From Phlegmacium glaucopus (lineage: Eukaryota; Basidiomycota; Agaricomycetes; Agaricales; Cortinariaceae), in contig MU130016.1 of NCBI GenBank assembly GCA_015039465.1, positions 169,693 through 233,692 of the forward strand: a stretch of 64,000 bases of DNA, given 5' to 3'. Under the pieces are notes generated by a model, which did no database searches, was not told where the DNA came from, and saw nothing but the letters and a program-made list of their open reading frames with translations. Of the stretch, positions 60,866 to 64,000 are shown in pieces (position 1 is the stretch's first letter; every line of letters starts with the position of its first letter). The translations under genes were made by a program, and so were the position numbers.

Positions 60866-62665
60866 TCAACTTGGATGACCAGGACCGCCATCCGCGACGT
60901 TGACGACCTTCGAGTTACCAGCCTTCTGTGCCGCCTTTCTAGCCTTGCGCTGGTGTAAACCTGTTAATGTGTACTTCCGTATAGTGATGAACGCATCGTA
61001 CCTCTGCAATGATAGCGTCAACTTGGTCTTCCGTAGGTTGTTGGTCTGGCGGGGCATTCCTTATGAACTTGATCAAATCTGCATAAATTCAATTGGGGAA
61101 GAAAATCAGATTGTGATTCAATATTATTAATGGGGCTACTTACCGTCTTTTGATTTCTGCTTGTTGCCCAAGGCAATAACTATACTCCTGCTCTGGATCC
61201 ATCCTCTAAGTTCATCTTTGGTGAGCACCTAGCGATAAAAATCAATAAGTTAGCAGCTAGCCCATCATGTAAACCTCAAAACAATTGATTAATCACATGC
61301 AGCCCTGTGTTTGGTTTTACGCCTGCCACCAAACCCTTGCTTATTACACCTCCATGAGCCAAACCTCCATTGCGACTTCGTAGACCTGGACCTGTGTCTC
61401 CGGAGTCTCCCATCGTTACTCCAACCATATTTTCACCTGTTAGTGACGGAGCTGAATGTGCTGATGTACTTAGTGATGTTCCGGCCCGGCTTGGCCCAAA
61501 AGCCGCGGCTTTGGCCTGGCTTCAGCCGGCTCCGGCCTCACGAAAACCTGGGCCAAGCCAAAGCCCCCAAAGCCGGCTCGGCCTTGGCTTGGCCCGGCCC
61601 AGGCCACGGCTTTTGACAGTAATTCTACTATCAAGGTCATGTAGATTCAAAAAAATAATATTTTGGATGGTCTGCCATGGATAGCTGCTCTCTCACCTCA
61701 AAATTTGGTCTGTAGGTACTCAGACATATAATATACTGATATTTCAAATTTTATTTTGGAAAGGGTAAAGGTGAAGACCAGCGGAGCAATTCCGCGTCTG
61801 AGAGCCCCAAAATCAAGGAGATTCAAACGGTTCGTCATGACATGTCACATTGCCATTTCAATCCCCGCACGGCATTTGTGTCGTTTCCGTTTTCATTTGG
61901 TTTCCGTTTGCAAGATGAAGGTCATCCACGAAAATCAAGTACTATAATTGATGTAGGTATGGCATATGAGACACTATGTGTGTTGAAATATGTACAGAAG
62001 AGATATAAAGGTGATATGTAGAATGTTTAGCTAAGGATTCAATAATATAGTATAGTACATGAAAGGGCATAAGTTGTCGTCATTTAACCTGTAGGATACG
62101 AGGGGTGCGTATAGTAAGGATAAGGGTAGGAGTATGGTACATTAGCATTAACAGCAAAAGGGCCAATATTTCTGGTGCTAAAGCCACGGCCTGAGCCGCT
62201 GGCTTTGGCTTTGAGCTATCCTGGGCCAGGCCAAAGCCATTCCTGGGCCGTCACTTATGGCCCAGCCTGGCCCGGCCTAAAAGGGCTTGGCTTGGCCTGG
62301 CTTCCGGCTTTGAGCCGGGCCCGGCACATCACTAGATGTACTACTAGTACCTATAAATATTGAGGGCTGTGGTGACGATAAGGGCACAGTCGGTGACGAT
62401 GGAGGTGTTTGATGGCCTGAGCCAGGGTCCATTGGGGTTGCCCTAGTACTAGGTTGAGCCGCCAATGTCGATGATGACGGTGTTTGATGGCCTGAGCCAG
62501 GGTCAAGGTCCATTGCTATAGTACTAGTCTGAGCCATCGACATGGGCTTCGCAACCATGGTCATTAGCATGGTGGTAAAAATGGACAGATTAAACTTACT
62601 CCGCCTGCTTTGACCCACATGTCACAAAGTTCATCAACCAGATTAGAAAGATATGCCGCTGGGAG
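60866..62665 (-). pseudogene. 3' part of a spliced gene, exon split by a MITE
   Basis: Minus-strand exons: to 62600 (LPAAYLSNLVDELCDMWV, then donor GTAAGT), 62546-61297 (two copies of DPGSGHQTP), 61228-61144 (LTKDELRGWIQS, a SAP/Ish1-like helix pair, ending KQKSKD), and from 61078 (LIKFIRNAPPDQQP). The intron after 61297 has a CTAAC branch site. A MITE at 61471-62334 interrupts the second exon; removing it and one target copy keeps the frame. The 5' portion lies in the string-reversed block 62666-64000. The 3' end below 61000 is unresolved between two frames. Function unknown. Confidence 0.6.
61471..62334. mobile_element. hAT-type MITE, GC-rich, inserted in an exon
   Basis: Ends TAGTGATGTTCCGGCCCGGC and GCCGGGCCCGGCACATCACTA, flanked by a perfect 8-bp duplication GATGTACT (61463-61470, 62335-62342). 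Arms are rich in GGCTTGGCC/AAAGCC motifs; the centre is AT-rich. 864 bp, no transposase. Its TAGTGATG start is shared with the MITE at 60168. Confidence 0.92.
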
Positions 62666-64000
62666 AGTTATGGGAAAACTCCAGGAGACCGAAGATCTTC
62701 TGACGGCTGTTCTACGTCTACAGTTATAGGTTCTCAGCTTGTTCAGCGCCGGTTCGTACCTGTCTCGGTAGGCAGTGGGGCTACCGTGGTACTAATCGCT
62801 ATCACTTACCAGGCGGTAGTTCCGTAGTCGAGCCTCCTAGTGTTTACTTGACAGTCGCGAAGGTCTAGTATATGTACCCAGTAGAGCGGTTCGTTCCTAC
62901 GCTTTCTGTTTTTACATGATAGTCTGAGTGATACGGTTCCTAACCCGCTCGCGAGATAACTCTGATCTCCGACTCGTTGGAAATGACTTTAATACACGAA
63001 GATTGACCTTTCGTCTAGTACAGGAGCCGTTAAGTTAAGTTCGTTATCGAAGGTTCCTGAGTTCAAGCTGAAATTTCGTTTTTGTGTTCTTCTTCTTCGT
63101 CCTCTTCCCTTTTCTCTTCCCTTTCCTCTTCCTCTTCCAGTCCCTGCTGTGACTGTTAATACTCCACAACTCATTGTTCTTGCGGTCATACAAAAGACTA
63201 AGAGATATAGTAATGTAACGAATGAAAGAAAAGTCCGCTAAGGAGAGAAGTTTCACGGCGAGACGAGCTTCTGTGGCGACTGTAAAGGTACCCTAGTGGG
63301 TGTTGCTCATCCTACTCGTCATACTTCGCCGGACCGGGTAGATTAGTTGTACTCGTTTTTGGCCGGTTCTTTGTAGCTGTCGTCCTATCACCTGCCGGTC
63401 GTAGACCCAAGTTAACCTACTGGGGGAATTGTCACAACTAAGGATCACGTTTCCGGTAACACTGTAGATGTGGATGCTGATGGGGTGGGCCGTACAACCG
63501 CAAATGTAAATAGGTACAACTTAGGAGCACATTACATAAGAGGAATTACTTTACATTTCCATGATTGAAGTTGTATTCTACGTCGGGACTTTTCATGTAC
63601 GCGTAGAATATGGGTCGGAACCACGATTTTTTGATGTAGTCTACACGAATACGTTCTCAAGGGAAGGGAAACAGCGCCATAACTGGAGTACTTACGTTAC
63701 CTCCGTTTAGGATTGAAACCTCATCCTTATTGAGGTAGGGAATGCAGACTAAAGGAGAGGTCCTAGTTTTTACGCCTGGGATGATTAGGATCGGAGAGGC
63801 TCCTACTATGGCCTGGGAGGACCCCTGTAGTAGTTAAGTGATCACCTTCATACTGGTAATTTAGACAGTAAGTTAGGACCCTGACGCAGCCTTGGTTGTA
63901 TTAACGTACGTTTGAATAACGGCGACGGTAGTTCTGGACGTTTCAACGAGTAGTATAGACAAAACTCGTCTTGTAGGTGTGGTGAAGTAAGGATCGGCTA
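62666..64000. other. String-reversed block: coding only when complemented without reversal
   Basis: Neither real strand has credible coding. The complement read left to right is open from the left edge to 63186 (QYPFEVLWLLEDC, DADVNIQESNKSRPSMDRA, RLEAEQPLLKLCASNWKADH, then a Lys-rich run). A 45-nt GT-AG intron with a TTTTCAG acceptor follows (63187-63231). A second exon runs from 63232 to about 63554 (SMKRPGPSNQHEQKPAKKH), and a third to the window end (SLTSDFLSRIKNADP, TSFLAD). Its last codon (63998-64000) then joins in frame to the minus-strand codon at 62665 (FLAD|LPAAYLSN). The block therefore looks like the 5' part of the neighbouring minus-strand gene written backwards. Left boundary uncertain by about 10 nt. 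Confidence 0.85.

Noticed and set aside
60770..60900. FAD-monooxygenase-like fragment (SLTSLGHKVHILEAP on the minus strand)
   Set aside because: Resembles the end of a Rossmann motif, but the glycine motif needs a frameshift and nothing else of the enzyme is present.
62989..63256. Arg/Lys-rich ORFs on the minus strand (66 and 70 codons)
   Set aside because: They arise from the reversed low-complexity Lys-codon tract in the string-reversed block and have no other support.
1..64000. CRISPR array, bacterial operon or defence island
   Set aside because: No regularly spaced short repeats with unique spacers; introns and gene families are fungal.

Overview
The window looks like a repeat-rich chromosomal region of a mushroom-forming basidiomycete (Agaricomycete). 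The genes carry many short GT-AG introns of about 45-70 nt, the families (NACHT and NACHT-WD40 proteins, DUF6593-like proteins, an A-T-R adenylate-forming reductase, a PL14-like lyase, an SRPK-like kinase) are typical of that group, and the transposons show CpG-transition decay. Species cannot be named from the sequence alone.

Layout. 1-3.1 kb: a decayed DDE transposase split by an LTR-like insertion that itself carries a hAT-type MITE. 3.6-8.1 kb (minus): a NACHT-WD40 protein with about 13 nearly identical WD40 repeats and one 1-nt frameshift. 8.1-15 kb: patchwork of local duplications (pieces of RPC40, NACHT P-loop pieces, a second copy of the NLR 5' exons, two DUF6593-like genes). 15.6-17.0 kb: an intact six-exon RPC40 (RNA polymerase I/III AC40 subunit), the one clear housekeeping gene. 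17.4-18.9 kb: a degenerate SRPK-like kinase. 20.0-24.0 kb (minus): a 14-exon A-T-R reductase of 1,096 aa. 24.8-26.0 kb (minus): a five-exon PL14-like protein. 26-30 kb: intergenic, with one TIR element holding a SINE-like insert. 30.1-35.3 kb: a NACHT gene between an intact conserved gene and its decayed duplicate. 35.4-45.2 kb: a Gypsy element with 195-bp LTRs, a canonical -1 frameshift site between gag and pol, an LTR-like insertion in its RT, and a 2.5-kb internal tandem duplication. 45.2-49.1 kb: a decayed Copia element. 50-59 kb (minus): three tandem copies of a multi-TM protein gene. 59.2-62.7 kb: TIR elements and MITEs, one of them inside an exon of a minus-strand gene.

The most striking observation is the last ~1,335 bases (about 62,666-64,000). 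They have no credible gene on either real strand, but the complement read left to right, without reversal, is a clean spliced coding sequence that joins in frame to the minus-strand gene at 62,665. No DNA rearrangement reverses a sequence without complementing it, so this block appears to be string-reversed in the record. It should be corrected before annotation.
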